Source of the DNA: CAJXMH01 sp040220135
GTDB taxonomy: Bacteria; Bacteroidota; Bacteroidia; Flavobacteriales_E; Vicingaceae
NCBI GenBank assembly: GCA_040220135.1
Contig: JAVJTT010000006.1
Location: 298,553 to 362,552, forward strand
Length of the DNA: 64,000 nt
Direction: 5' to 3'
Below, one piece after another: positions 8,414 to 17,252 of the stretch. The position numbers were made by a program, and so were the translations under genes. The stretch's first letter is position 1, and every line of letters starts with the position of its first letter. The notes under the pieces were generated by a model, which worked only from the letters and a program-made list of their open reading frames with translations, had not been told where the DNA came from and made no database searches.

Positions 8414-8719
8414 CTACATTTCGCCGTCACCGTCAGTCATTTCTTTAGCTTTAGACTTTGCAGTGTCAGCTGCATTTTCCATGGCGTCGCCGGCTTCTTC
8501 CATAGCTTCTTCAGCATCATCAGCAGCTTCTTCCATGGCTTCTTCAGCCTCATCGGCAGTTTCGTCAGCAGCTTCGCTTACTTCTTCTGCTTTTTTGTCC
8601 ATTTCGTCCATCATCTCTTGAGCTTCTTGCTCTGTGTTAGACTCTTTCTTTTCAGCAGATCCACAAGCTGTGAATACGAATAAACCTGCAATAGTTAAAA
8701 CTGTTAAAATACGTTTCAT
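8414..8719 (-). CDS. Small acidic alanine/glutamate-rich lipoprotein
   Basis: A 101-residue predicted lipoprotein with a lipid-attachment site (FTAC, cysteine at residue 19) after a hydrophobic leader. The mature part is a low-complexity helix of E, A, D, M and K with repeated units of the type EEAMEEAADDAEEA, and is probably a coiled coil in the periplasm. No family function can be assigned. It has its own Bacteroidota-type promoter upstream and shares a bidirectional terminator with the protease gene. The mirror-image frame on the plus strand is an artefact of this biased composition. Confidence 0.82.
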   Translation of the reverse strand: MKRILTVLTIAGLFVFTACGSAEKKESNTEQEAQEMMDEMDKKAEEVSEAADETADEAEEAMEEAADDAEEAMEEAGDAMENAADTAKSKAKEMTDGDGEM

Positions 8720-8749
8720 GTTGGGTTATTGGTTATTGTTAATATTTGC

Positions 8750-8778
8750 CAAAATTAGAAAAAGAAACCAGACTTCAA
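8750..8778 (-). promoter_or_regulatory. Promoter of the acidic lipoprotein gene
   Basis: On the minus strand TTG (8776-8778), an 18-base spacer and TAATTTTG (8750-8757) match the Bacteroidota -33/-7 consensus exactly. The ATG is at 8719, leaving a leader of about 25 bases. Confidence 0.7.
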
Positions 8779-8871
8779 AACAAGCACTCAAATTAGTTGT
8801 CTATTTTAAACAAATGGTAAGAAGACTTACCTTTGAATAAACCTTAAGTTAAATTTTAAAAACCAAACAGT

Positions 8872-9477
8872 ATGTCATTTGAGTTACCAGAATTAAATTA
8901 CGCTTATGATGCGTTAGAACCCCATATAGATGCTAAAACAATGGAAATACACCATTCCAAGCACCACAATGGGTACACAACTAAGTTAAACAATGCAGTA
9001 GAAGGAACTGATTTAGAAGGGAAAAGCATAGAAGACATTCTTTCTCATATTTCCAAGCACTCCTCTGCTGTGAGAAACAATGGTGGTGGGTTTTACAACC
9101 ACCGTCTTTTTTGGGAAGTAATGTCGCCAAACGGTGGCGGAAACCCAGAAGGAGAATTAGCTAAGATGATTGATGATTCTTTTGGATCCTTTGAGAAGTT
9201 TAAAGAAGAATTCGCCAATGCAGCTGCCACTCAATTCGGTTCTGGTTGGGCATGGTTGTGCTACGAAGGGGGTAAGTTAGTAGTATGCTCAACCCCAAAC
9301 CAAGACAATCCATTAATGGATGTAACCGATTGTAACGGAACTCCTATTCTTGGAATTGACGTGTGGGAGCATGCTTATTATTTGAACTATCAAAATAGAA
9401 GACCGGATTACATTAATGCATTTTTTAATGTAATTGATTGGAGTAAAGTATCTGAAAAACTTGACGCTGCGAAATAA
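8872..9477 (+). CDS. Superoxide dismutase (Fe/Mn type)
   Basis: Cytosolic enzyme of 201 residues that converts superoxide to peroxide and oxygen. The metal ligands are visible as H27, H77, D163 and H167 (motif DVWEHAYY). FELPELNYAYDALEPHID at the start and the ANAAATQFGSGWAWL segment are typical. The metal (Fe, Mn or either) cannot be decided with certainty by eye. A perfect -7 element TACCTTTG stands at 8828-8835, but no TTG lies at normal spacing. The TM2 gene begins three bases downstream. Confidence 0.95.
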   Translation: MSFELPELNYAYDALEPHIDAKTMEIHHSKHHNGYTTKLNNAVEGTDLEGKSIEDILSHISKHSSAVRNNGGGFYNHRLFWEVMSPNGGGNPEGELAKMIDDSFGSFEKFKEEFANAAATQFGSGWAWLCYEGGKLVVCSTPNQDNPLMDVTDCNGTPILGIDVWEHAYYLNYQNRRPDYINAFFNVIDWSKVSEKLDAAK

Positions 9478-9480
9478 GAA

Positions 9481-9873
9481 ATGCGTCTTGTTATTTTAAG
9501 TATTCTAGTAAGCCTTGCTTGTTTTCCTTCTTACATGAAGGCCCAAGCAGGGCTTTCTTTTGAAAAGAAACAGCAAGTTACTATTGACCTGAATCAAGTG
9601 CAAGTAGAAATACCTTGGTCTAATTCATATGCGAAAGATGAGCGACCAAAAAACGAAAGGCTAAAAGCTTCTTTGCTGAGCTTGTTTTTGGGCCATTTCG
9701 GAGTTCACCGAATTTACTTAGGAACAAGTCCCAATGTCCCAGTGGTGTATTCTTTAACCTTGGGTGGGGGATTGGGACTTTTACCTTTAGCCGACTTCAT
9801 AGCCATAATAACCGCCAAGGATCTATCTCAATATCGAGATTCCGATAAAGTGTTTATGTGGTTGAAAAATTAG
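9481..9873 (+). CDS. TM2 domain-containing protein
   Basis: A 130-residue protein with a cleavable signal peptide (to about residue 22, ending MKAQA) and a C-terminal TM2 domain at about 60-115. The domain shows a first helix with SLFLGHFGVHRIYLG, a short loop, and a second helix rich in glycine and leucine ending at LADFIAII. TM2 domains are small two-helix membrane modules of unknown function, here probably in the inner membrane. It follows the superoxide dismutase by three bases and converges on glmS with only six bases between the stops. Confidence 0.82.
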   Translation: MRLVILSILVSLACFPSYMKAQAGLSFEKKQQVTIDLNQVQVEIPWSNSYAKDERPKNERLKASLLSLFLGHFGVHRIYLGTSPNVPVVYSLTLGGGLGLLPLADFIAIITAKDLSQYRDSDKVFMWLKN

Positions 9874-9879
9874 TTGATA

Positions 9880-11718
9880 TTACTCTACCGTAACTGACTT
9901 TGCTAAGTTACGAGGCTGATCTACGTTACAGCCTCTCATTACGGCAATGTGATAGGATAAAAGCTGCAGTGGAATTACCGAGATCAAAGGGTCAAGGAAC
10001 TCGTCCGTTTCTGGTATTTCAATTACATGATCGGCCATCTCTTTGACCATCTCGTCGCCCTCCGTAACAATTGCAATAATGTTTCCATTTCTTGCTTTTA
10101 CTTCTTGAATATTGCTTACGACTTTTTCATAACTGCCTTTTCGAGTAGCGATTGCTACCACAGGCATGTCTTCGTCTATTAAAGCAATCGGACCATGTTT
10201 CATTTCGGCTGCAGGATAACCCTCAGCGTGGATGTAAGAAATCTCTTTTAACTTTAAGGCGCCTTCTAGAGCAACAGGGAAATTATATCCCCTTCCTAGG
10301 TACAAGAAGTTTCTAGCATCTTTATAAAGGTCTGAGATGTATTTAACTTTGTCGTTGGTTTTCAAAACTTGTTCAACTAGCTCGGGAATATGATTTAGTT
10401 GGTTTACTAAACTGTTATATCGGCTTTTGTTTATGCTTCCCTTTTTTTCTGCTAGGGATAAAGCCATGAGAGCTAAGATGGTAATTTGAGCCGTAAATGC
10501 TTTGGTTGAGGCAACACCAATCTCGGGCCCAGCATGAGTGTATGAACCTGCATCAGTAGCTCTTGCGATACTTGACCCAACTACATTGCAAATGCCGTAA
10601 ATAGTCGCACCTTTCTTTTTGGCTATTTCTAAAGCCGCTAAAGTGTCGGCGGTTTCGCCCGATTGACTAATAGCGATTACGATGTCTTTTTCTGTAATAA
10701 TTGGATTTCGATAGCGGAACTCAGAAGCATATTCTACTTCTACCGGAATTCTGGCTACATCTTCGATCATGTATTCACCAACCAGAGCTGAATGCCAAGA
10801 GGTACCACAGGCAACGAAAATAATGCGTTCGGCATTTAAAAACTTGTTCTCGTACTCTTCAATGCCGCCTAAAGTAATCAGGTTGTTTTTTAGGTTCAGT
10901 CGTCCAAGTGTACTGTTGCGAATAGATTGTGGCTGCTCGTAAATCTCCTTCAGCATAAAATGCTCATAGCCTCCTTTTTCAATCGCTTCAAGATTCATTT
11001 CTAGTTCTTGAATGTAAGGCGTTATTGCTTGGTTTTTAATGTCTACTATCTTGACATCTTTTCCTTTATCAAGTACGGCAATTTGCTGATCCTCGAGGTA
11101 AACTACATTTTTGGTATACTCAATAATAGGTGTGGCATCAGAGGCTACAAAAAATTCACCTTCACCAATCCCAATTACTAGAGGGCTGCTATTTCTTGCG
11201 GCGATTAATCGATCGGGATTGTCTTTGTCTAAAATAACAATGGCATAAGCACCAATGACCTCATGTAAAGCAATTCTTACTGCTTCTTCTAAGGAAACAC
11301 TCTCAGCTTCGCAGATATCCTCAATAAGGTGAATTAACACCTCTGTATCTGTGTCACTTTCAAACTTGTGGCCTCTGTTTACAAGCTCCTTTTTTAAGCT
11401 ACTGTAGTTTTCAATGATGCCATTGTGTATAATGGCATATTTTTTATTTCCACTTAAATGAGGGTGAGCGTTGGTGTCGTTTGGTGGCCCGTGAGTAGCC
11501 CATCTTGTGTGACCAATACCAGTATTCGCATCAAGCTGCTTGTCTGCGGCGAACTCTTCTAATTTACTTACTTTCCCCTTCTTTTTGTACAACTGTATGT
11601 CGCCATTTAAAAGCGCAACACCTGCGCTATCATAGCCTCTATACTCAAGTCGTTTTAATCCTTTTAAAATAATTGGATAAGCTTCTTTTTGCCCTACGTA
11701 AGCTACTATTCCACACAT
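9880..11718 (-). CDS. glmS: Glutamine--fructose-6-phosphate aminotransferase (isomerizing)
   Basis: Makes glucosamine-6-phosphate from fructose-6-phosphate and glutamine, the entry to amino-sugar synthesis for peptidoglycan and lipopolysaccharide. At 612 residues it has full length. The N-terminal glutaminase begins MCGIVAYVG with the nucleophile at residue 2. Two SIS sugar-isomerase domains follow at about 290-430 and 460-590 (ACGTSWHSALVGEY, SQSGETADTL), and the protein ends in NLAKSVTVE. It starts three bases after the DUF4270 stop, in an operon with that gene and the glycogen-synthase-like gene. No glmS ribozyme-like leader is possible in so short a gap. Confidence 0.98.
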   Translation of the reverse strand: MCGIVAYVGQKEAYPIILKGLKRLEYRGYDSAGVALLNGDIQLYKKKGKVSKLEEFAADKQLDANTGIGHTRWATHGPPNDTNAHPHLSGNKKYAIIHNGIIENYSSLKKELVNRGHKFESDTDTEVLIHLIEDICEAESVSLEEAVRIALHEVIGAYAIVILDKDNPDRLIAARNSSPLVIGIGEGEFFVASDATPIIEYTKNVVYLEDQQIAVLDKGKDVKIVDIKNQAITPYIQELEMNLEAIEKGGYEHFMLKEIYEQPQSIRNSTLGRLNLKNNLITLGGIEEYENKFLNAERIIFVACGTSWHSALVGEYMIEDVARIPVEVEYASEFRYRNPIITEKDIVIAISQSGETADTLAALEIAKKKGATIYGICNVVGSSIARATDAGSYTHAGPEIGVASTKAFTAQITILALMALSLAEKKGSINKSRYNSLVNQLNHIPELVEQVLKTNDKVKYISDLYKDARNFLYLGRGYNFPVALEGALKLKEISYIHAEGYPAAEMKHGPIALIDEDMPVVAIATRKGSYEKVVSNIQEVKARNGNIIAIVTEGDEMVKEMADHVIEIPETDEFLDPLISVIPLQLLSYHIAVMRGCNVDQPRNLAKSVTVE

Positions 11719-11721
11719 AAG

Positions 11722-13077
11722 TTATTGAGTGTTTGAAAAGTATAAATTTAACTTAATTCTTTCGTTTGCTTGTGTTGGCCCTAATAAAACTACACGTTCT
11801 GCTTTTATCGCTCCACCAGAAACAAGCACAGTTAATTCATCTTTAGATTCTGTTCCACTTATTAAACCCTGAATATAGCGTGTAATATTAAAGGTATAAT
11901 GTTGTTTACTTTCGTCAAAGTTTCCACCAAAATAGACTGAACCTTCAAAAAAGTCGGGAATAAACTGCAATTGATTATTCTCATCTTGTGCAGCTAAAAC
12001 CAACTTTTCTGCTTTACCAAATTTGGCATAACTTCCATTTGCCACCGGAAGCTCTAATTCCGCTTTGTTTACGATCACATTTTCGGTTTTTAAGCCCTCT
12101 AGGCCAGGAAACTTGATACGTGTTTGTACGCCTCCCATTGCTTGCACATAAGTAAAGGGTGGATCTTGGGAATTTTGCTGTAATACAGAACTTAATGCAC
12201 CGTTTGTATAGTCATGTTCAAAAGTATTAAAGCGGGTACTGGAAGAGTTAATTGGAAAGTCTACAACTTTTTTAGTGCTATCACCCTGACTATTGGTGGC
12301 CGTGTAGTAGATGCTCATTTTCGTATTAGATGCTGTTAAGGCAAAGTATAGGATAGATTTTTCATTATTGCTTAATGCGCTAGCTTGTGCGGCCTGTATT
12401 TTTAGTCCTTTGAAAAAGGAAGTGAAGTTAGTGTTGTTGTCTACAGCTGAAAGTCCTGATTGAGCTAAAATTTCATCTCCAATTGCCCGGTCCAATTTAA
12501 TTCTCAATTGAGGTAAAACTTCTATGGTATCAATTTCTCCGCTAGCATTCGGACTATTAATGATGAGGTTTTGGTTTACCCTAGGAATAAAAGTTCTATT
12601 TCCAGCAACATTCGAGATGGTCTGCGCAGAGTAATTGGAAGGGTAATCCTTATCGGAACTTAAAACTTCATCAATTCTGAATACTTCAAAAGTTTGTGGT
12701 ACTGTGTCACCAAACATGCCATCGTATTCTAAACATAGCACAATAGAGTCTGTGCGAAAGGTTTCGTCATTTTCTCCAAAAACTACCGCATTGGAAGGAA
12801 GTAAGGGTTGTACATAGGTTGCGCTATGTGAAGTTCCAAAAACGGAGTCTTTGTAAACGCCAACAAGTCCGGTTGCGATTTGGTCTGCAAAAATAGAATC
12901 ACCTTCAACTGTTCGGGCTGTTACCTGTAATGAATCGGTAAATTGGTTCGAAGAAGTGTCTTCTGCAAAATCTGGATTTAACTCACCTTCTTTTTTACAA
13001 CCTTGAAGAATAATTAAAAAAGAAGCGGAAAGAAACAATACTTTCCGCATACTTGTAAAAACGATATGTTTGTTCAT
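11722..13077 (-). CDS. DUF4270 family lipoprotein
   Basis: A predicted outer-membrane or surface lipoprotein of about 451 residues with a leader ending in IILQGC (lipobox cysteine). The family is restricted to Bacteroidota and has no established function. Features include the ATGLVGVYKDSVFGTSHSATY segment and a C-terminal beta-rich region ending IKLNLYFSN. I chose the start at 13077 (MNKHIVF), four bases after the upstream stop. A longer frame to 13107 overlaps the upstream gene by 26 bases, and a shorter start at 13050 (MRKVLFL) is equally consistent with the leader peptide. The order glycogen-synthase-like, DUF4270, glmS is common in the phylum. Confidence 0.86.
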   Translation of the reverse strand: MNKHIVFTSMRKVLFLSASFLIILQGCKKEGELNPDFAEDTSSNQFTDSLQVTARTVEGDSIFADQIATGLVGVYKDSVFGTSHSATYVQPLLPSNAVVFGENDETFRTDSIVLCLEYDGMFGDTVPQTFEVFRIDEVLSSDKDYPSNYSAQTISNVAGNRTFIPRVNQNLIINSPNASGEIDTIEVLPQLRIKLDRAIGDEILAQSGLSAVDNNTNFTSFFKGLKIQAAQASALSNNEKSILYFALTASNTKMSIYYTATNSQGDSTKKVVDFPINSSSTRFNTFEHDYTNGALSSVLQQNSQDPPFTYVQAMGGVQTRIKFPGLEGLKTENVIVNKAELELPVANGSYAKFGKAEKLVLAAQDENNQLQFIPDFFEGSVYFGGNFDESKQHYTFNITRYIQGLISGTESKDELTVLVSGGAIKAERVVLLGPTQANERIKLNLYFSNTQ

Positions 13078-13081
13078 AAAG

Positions 13082-13894
13082 CTACTCTGCCAATACTTCT
13101 TCTTCAACTAATACTTCATCGTAAAACTCATTGTAAGCATCAATGTAGTCTTCTCCTTGGTAATTCAAGACAGGACCTTCAATTTCACCTTCTAACTTTG
13201 CAGACTCTTTTGAGGCCAAGATAACCCCATCTGCCCAAGCCGCTGCACCTTTGCATAAACTGCTATGTGAGGGATTCATAAAGCTTTTTAAATCCGCTTC
13301 ACTAACTCCTTCCATCATTGCTTTTTTAGCGAAGTCATCATTTAAAGAACCTTCAAAACAGTCGTTGTAGATTGAAGTGACAATCTTCGACTTTTCGAAT
13401 AGAGGTTCATTTTTATAAGAAGTTTTCAAGTAAAGTGGAATTAAGCTAGTCATCCAACCGTGGCAGTGGATTAGATCTGGCGCCCAACCTAATTTTTTGA
13501 CGGTTTCTAGAACCCCTCTACAAAAGAATATTGCTCTTTCGTCATTGTCCTCAAAGAAGTTGCCTTCTTTGTCTTTTAATACCGCTTTTCTTTGAAAGTA
13601 GTCCTCATTGTCAATGAAATAAACCTGCATTCTTGCCGGTTGTATGGAGGCTACTTTGATAATAAGTGGATGGTCATTATCGTCAATAATTAAGTTCATT
13701 CCGGATAAACGAATCACTTCATGAAGCTGGTTTCTTCTTTCGTTAATGCAGCCAAACTTGGGCATAAACGTTCTGATTTCGCGTCCTTTTTCTTGTATAC
13801 CTTGTGGTAAGTTCCTACCTACGGTAGCAATCTCAGACTCTGGAAGGTATGGCGTAATTTCTTGTGAAATGTAAAGGATTCGTTTTTTACTCAT
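13082..13894 (-). CDS. Glycogen/starch synthase-like N-domain protein (GT5 family, catalytic domain only)
   Basis: A 270-residue protein homologous to the N-terminal (GT5) domain of bacterial glycogen synthase but without the C-terminal GT1 Rossmann domain; full enzymes have about 470-500 residues. The DLIHCHGWMTSLIPLYLK segment corresponds to the conserved DxxHxHDWxT region. The ADP-glucose-binding KxGGL motif expected near residue 17 is absent: here the sequence is YLPESEIATVGRNLP. Single-domain, motif-lacking homologues are usual at this locus in Bacteroidota. I therefore doubt that it makes glycogen; a regulatory or different transferase role is possible. It is first in an operon with DUF4270 and glmS. 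Confidence 0.82.
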   Translation of the reverse strand: MSKKRILYISQEITPYLPESEIATVGRNLPQGIQEKGREIRTFMPKFGCINERRNQLHEVIRLSGMNLIIDDNDHPLIIKVASIQPARMQVYFIDNEDYFQRKAVLKDKEGNFFEDNDERAIFFCRGVLETVKKLGWAPDLIHCHGWMTSLIPLYLKTSYKNEPLFEKSKIVTSIYNDCFEGSLNDDFAKKAMMEGVSEADLKSFMNPSHSSLCKGAAAWADGVILASKESAKLEGEIEGPVLNYQGEDYIDAYNEFYDEVLVEEEVLAE

Positions 13895-13924
13895 AAAAGG
13901 GAAGGATTAGTTAATAAAGCTTTA

Positions 13925-13956
13925 CAAAATTACGTAAAATTTTAGAGAACTTGCAA
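13925..13956 (-). promoter_or_regulatory. Promoter of the GT5-DUF4270-glmS operon
   Basis: On the minus strand TTG (13954-13956), a 21-base spacer and TAATTTTG (13925-13932) match the Bacteroidota consensus. The start codon is 30 bases further on. Confidence 0.7.
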
Positions 13957-14031
13957 GTAGAATGCGGCTTTGAGAAAGATTGTAGCTATTTTGTTCACAT
14001 TTAAACTTACTTTTGGCCACGCTTACCAACG

Positions 14032-14871
14032 ATGAAACATTTTACTTCTTCCAACGCCATTAGTCGGCAGCTAAATAAGCTTGAGCAAGCAGGTCAATCC
14101 ATTGGTTTTGTTCCAACTATGGGGGCTTTGCACGAGGGCCACATGGGCTTGATTGAACGTGCAAAAGCAGAAAACAATGTGGTTGTTTGCTCCATTTTTG
14201 TGAATCCATTACAGTTTAATCGACAAGTTGATTTGGATACATATCCTGATCGTATGAAAGAAGACAAAGCCATGCTGAAAAGCCAGGACTGTGACTTTTT
14301 GTTTTCGCCGACGAAAGAAGACCTCTATCAGGAAAAACCGGCACTAGATTATGATTTTGGGAGTTTAGGAAGAGGAATGGAAGCTGATTACCGACCTGGC
14401 CATTTTGAAGGGGTAGCCGCCGTAATTGATCGTTTCTTGAGGGTTTTGAAGCCGAGCCGAGCTTATTTTGGTGAAAAAGATTTCCAGCAATTAGCCATCG
14501 TAAAATGGCTAGTCGAAAAGGAGAACTTTGACACGCAAATTGTGGGTTGTGAAACCATTCGTTTTGAAAATGGCTTAGCCATGAGCTCTAGAAACTACAA
14601 CCTTGCCGAAGAGGACTTTAAAACAGCTTCTGAAATTTACCAATGGATGAAGTTTTGTCAGAAGAATAAAGGGCAATTTGAACCCCAAGAATTGGCCGCT
14701 TTTTGTTTTGAAAAATTAAAACAAAAATTTGAACCGGAATACGTGACTATTGCCGACGAAAACAACATGAAACCGCTTGAAAAGTGGAGTGACTCAAAAC
14801 GACCTCGAGTTTTCATAGCGGCTTACCTTTCATCGGTAAGGCTCATCGACAATCTCTCATTAATTAACTAA
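14032..14871 (+). CDS. panC: Pantoate--beta-alanine ligase (pantothenate synthetase)
   Basis: Condenses pantoate and beta-alanine with ATP to make pantothenate, the coenzyme A precursor. It has 279 residues, the normal length. The HIGH-like nucleotide motif PTMGALHEGH is at 28-37, and VNPLQFN and YFGEKDFQQLAIV are typical. A -7-like TACTTTTG (14008-14015) stands 16 bases before the ATG. It is divergent from the GT5 gene. In many flavobacteria panD (aspartate decarboxylase, source of beta-alanine) follows panC, but here a membrane protein gene follows directly. Confidence 0.97.
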   Translation: MKHFTSSNAISRQLNKLEQAGQSIGFVPTMGALHEGHMGLIERAKAENNVVVCSIFVNPLQFNRQVDLDTYPDRMKEDKAMLKSQDCDFLFSPTKEDLYQEKPALDYDFGSLGRGMEADYRPGHFEGVAAVIDRFLRVLKPSRAYFGEKDFQQLAIVKWLVEKENFDTQIVGCETIRFENGLAMSSRNYNLAEEDFKTASEIYQWMKFCQKNKGQFEPQELAAFCFEKLKQKFEPEYVTIADENNMKPLEKWSDSKRPRVFIAAYLSSVRLIDNLSLIN

Positions 14872-14897
14872 CTTTCAAATTTAGAATTAGCACTACA

Positions 14898-15911
14898 TTG
14901 AAAAGAATCTTCTCCATTTTAAAGGTTGTTATTCCCTTAGCTTTCGGTGTTTTTTTGATTTGGTATGTCTTTAAAGACCTCAGTCCGAAAGAAAAGTCAG
15001 ACTTGTTTGAGGCCATGCGAAAGGCCAATTACTTCTGGGTTCTTGTTTCTGTCGTCTTGGGAATACTAAGTCACATGAGCCGGGCTGCCCGTTGGAAATA
15101 TTCGATTCAACCCTTAGGGAAAGTGCCCCGTTTTTGGAATAGCTTTTTTACGGTAATGATTGGCTATGTCGCAAACCTTGCATTACCAAGGCTAGGGGAG
15201 GTTACTCGGCCGGGTTTGTTAGCCAAGTATGAAGGAATGTCTTTTAATAAACTATTTGGGACAATAGTAGCAGAAAGAGTTGCAGACTTAATTATCTTGG
15301 CTTGTATTATGGCCTCCATTGTATTAATCGAGTTTGAGATGTTACAAGAGATGTTACTGGGGTTTTTTGAAAACGGTTCAGGTAAATTTTCTACTCAAAA
15401 ACTAGTGATTCTAGGGGTGGTAGGCTTCCTTGGGTTAGGAATTTTCTTGTTTCTGCTCATGTCTAAATCTTCAAATCCAATACTGACAAAAGTTAGAGAA
15501 ATACTAAGAGGAATGGTTGAGGGAGTGCAATCCATTATTAAAATGGAAAAGAAAGGCTATTTTCTAATGCATACCTTTTTTATTTGGGTGATGTACATTG
15601 GCATGTTTTCAGCTTGTTTTTTTAGTTTAGAGGAAACCTCTTCAGTTCCTATATCAGGTATGATGGCAGCCTTTGTAATGGGTAGTTTAGCTATTGTTTT
15701 TGTACAGGGTGGACTAGGAGTGTTTCCCATTGCGATTATGGAGACCCTTATTCTTTATGGAGTTAGTAAAACACCTGCCTTAGCCATGGGCTGGATTATT
15801 TGGACTTCCCAAACCTTAATGGTTATCGTTTTAGGAGTCTTAAGTTTGTTGTTTATACGCATATACAATAAAAAAAATGTCCTTAAAGAACCTGCAGATC
15901 ATACAAGCTAA
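14898..15911 (+). CDS. Lysylphosphatidylglycerol synthase-type transmembrane (flippase-like) protein
   Basis: A 337-residue integral membrane protein related to the transmembrane half of MprF (UPF0104-like), with about eight hydrophobic helices. It lacks the soluble aminoacyl-transferase domain of true MprF. The conserved SRAARWKYSIQPLG, NLALPRLGEVTRP and GTIVAERVADLI segments are present. Its role is probably lipid or glycolipid translocation, inferred from the family. The start is TTG at 14898. Its 3' end overlaps rfaE2 by 35 bases, so it belongs to the panC-radA transcription unit. Confidence 0.87.
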   Translation: MKRIFSILKVVIPLAFGVFLIWYVFKDLSPKEKSDLFEAMRKANYFWVLVSVVLGILSHMSRAARWKYSIQPLGKVPRFWNSFFTVMIGYVANLALPRLGEVTRPGLLAKYEGMSFNKLFGTIVAERVADLIILACIMASIVLIEFEMLQEMLLGFFENGSGKFSTQKLVILGVVGFLGLGIFLFLLMSKSSNPILTKVREILRGMVEGVQSIIKMEKKGYFLMHTFFIWVMYIGMFSACFFSLEETSSVPISGMMAAFVMGSLAIVFVQGGLGVFPIAIMETLILYGVSKTPALAMGWIIWTSQTLMVIVLGVLSLLFIRIYNKKNVLKEPADHTS

Positions 15912-16377
15912 AGTTGTTGAACAAAGAGACTTATCTCACCTGCTAAATCGATGGAGGTTTAAAGAAGAACGTATTGTATTTACCAACGGCTGTTTTGACA
16001 TTTTACATCAGGGTCATCTTGATTATTTATCCAAAGCAGCCGATTTAGGTAGTAAATTAATTGTTGGAGTTAATTCAGATGATTCGGTTAAGCGATTAGG
16101 AAAAGGAGAGAATAGACCTTTGCAAGATCAAAAGTCGAGAGGCCTCTTAATAGCCTCCTTGCATTTTGTTGATCGGGTGGTTATCTTTCACGAAGACACT
16201 CCATTGGAGTTAATTAAAATCATTCAACCTGATGTATTAGTGAAAGGAAGTGATTACAAAGTTGAAGAGATAGTAGGCCATGAAGTGGTTTTGGCAAAAG
16301 GAGGAAGTGTAGTTCCAATCGACTTTTTAGCTGGTTTTTCAACTTCGAGCATCGTAGAAAAAGCCCGCAAGAAATGA
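15877..16377 (+). CDS. rfaE2: D-glycero-beta-D-manno-heptose 1-phosphate adenylyltransferase
   Basis: Nucleotidyltransferase that activates heptose-1-phosphate to ADP-heptose for lipopolysaccharide core synthesis. The 166 residues include the nucleotide-binding motif TNGCFDILHQGH (36-47), then VGVNSDDSVKRLGKG and the C-terminal GFSTSSIVEK. The separate kinase half found fused in E. coli HldE is absent, which is normal for Bacteroidota. It overlaps the upstream membrane protein by 35 bases and the downstream TPR gene by four (ATGA). Confidence 0.93.
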   Translation: MSLKNLQIIQAKVVEQRDLSHLLNRWRFKEERIVFTNGCFDILHQGHLDYLSKAADLGSKLIVGVNSDDSVKRLGKGENRPLQDQKSRGLLIASLHFVDRVVIFHEDTPLELIKIIQPDVLVKGSDYKVEEIVGHEVVLAKGGSVVPIDFLAGFSTSSIVEKARKK

Positions 16378-17240
16378 AACAAAGAAGCTTTTTAATAATT
16401 TTTATTTTCAGTCTTTGGCTTAACCAAAACACATTTGCTCAAGATTCAGCGAACATCTATTTAACCAAAGCGCAAAAGCTCTATGATGCAGAGCAATATG
16501 TAAAGGCTATGAATGCTTATAAAGAAGCAATTATAAAAGCCCCGAAGAGCTATGCGGCCTTGTTGGGATTAGCCGATAGCCAGCACAAATTAGAGATGTT
16601 TAAGCAGTCGGTAGAAGTTTATGACAGGGCTGAAAAAGTAAATGACCAAGATGCTGAACTATACTTTAATCGTGGTGCAGCCTTAGTTTTCATGCAAGAA
16701 TTTAGAAAAGCCATTAAAGACTTTGATCAATCTTTAGAATTAAAAGCAGATCAGGCCAAGGTGTATTACTATAGAGGCTATTCAAACTCAGCTTTAAGTC
16801 GATACCGAAATGCAGTTGACGACTATTCAAGGGCTATTGAACTAAAGCCTGATTATGCAGAAGCTTATTACAATCGTGGAGCAGCTAAAGCAGAACTTGG
16901 GAATTATGAAAACGGCTTAAAAGACTTCGAAAAAGCCTTGGAGAAAAAGCCTAATCTTCAAAATGGAAAAATAAACTTAGCCTTAAGTAAATTGGGAATG
17001 AAAAAGTACCAGGAAGCTATTGGAGGCTTAACTGAAATCATTGAACAAAGAGATGAAAATTTAGCACGGGCTTATTTTTATCGAGGAGAGGCTAAGTATG
17101 AAATAAAAAAGAAAAATGAAGCCTGCGGAGATTGGAGAAAAGCAGCTAATCTTGGCCATGCTCAAGCCGCTGAGAATGCCAACAACTTTTGCGACAAAGA
17201 ATCAGGAAAGAAGAAACGAGACATTGATATTGTCTTTTAA
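16374..17240 (+). CDS. Exported TPR-repeat protein
   Basis: A 288-residue protein with an N-terminal signal peptide (ending about residue 22, NTFAQ) and roughly six tetratricopeptide repeats, seen as repeated YxxAIxLKPDYAEAYYNRGxA-type units between about residues 30 and 260. It ends in a basic KKKRDIDIVF tail. TPR domains act as protein-binding scaffolds, so a periplasmic assembly or envelope role is likely but unspecified. ATGA overlap with rfaE2 indicates translational coupling. Confidence 0.85.
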   Translation: MKQRSFLIIFIFSLWLNQNTFAQDSANIYLTKAQKLYDAEQYVKAMNAYKEAIIKAPKSYAALLGLADSQHKLEMFKQSVEVYDRAEKVNDQDAELYFNRGAALVFMQEFRKAIKDFDQSLELKADQAKVYYYRGYSNSALSRYRNAVDDYSRAIELKPDYAEAYYNRGAAKAELGNYENGLKDFEKALEKKPNLQNGKINLALSKLGMKKYQEAIGGLTEIIEQRDENLARAYFYRGEAKYEIKKKNEACGDWRKAANLGHAQAAENANNFCDKESGKKKRDIDIVF

Positions 17241-17252
17241 AAAGACCTTTAC

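Noticed and set aside
8396..8683. Plus-strand frame of 95 codons rich in F, S and C
   Set aside because: It is the complement of the Ala/Glu-rich lipoprotein; codons such as GCT/GAA read backwards give Ser/Phe, a composition artefact.
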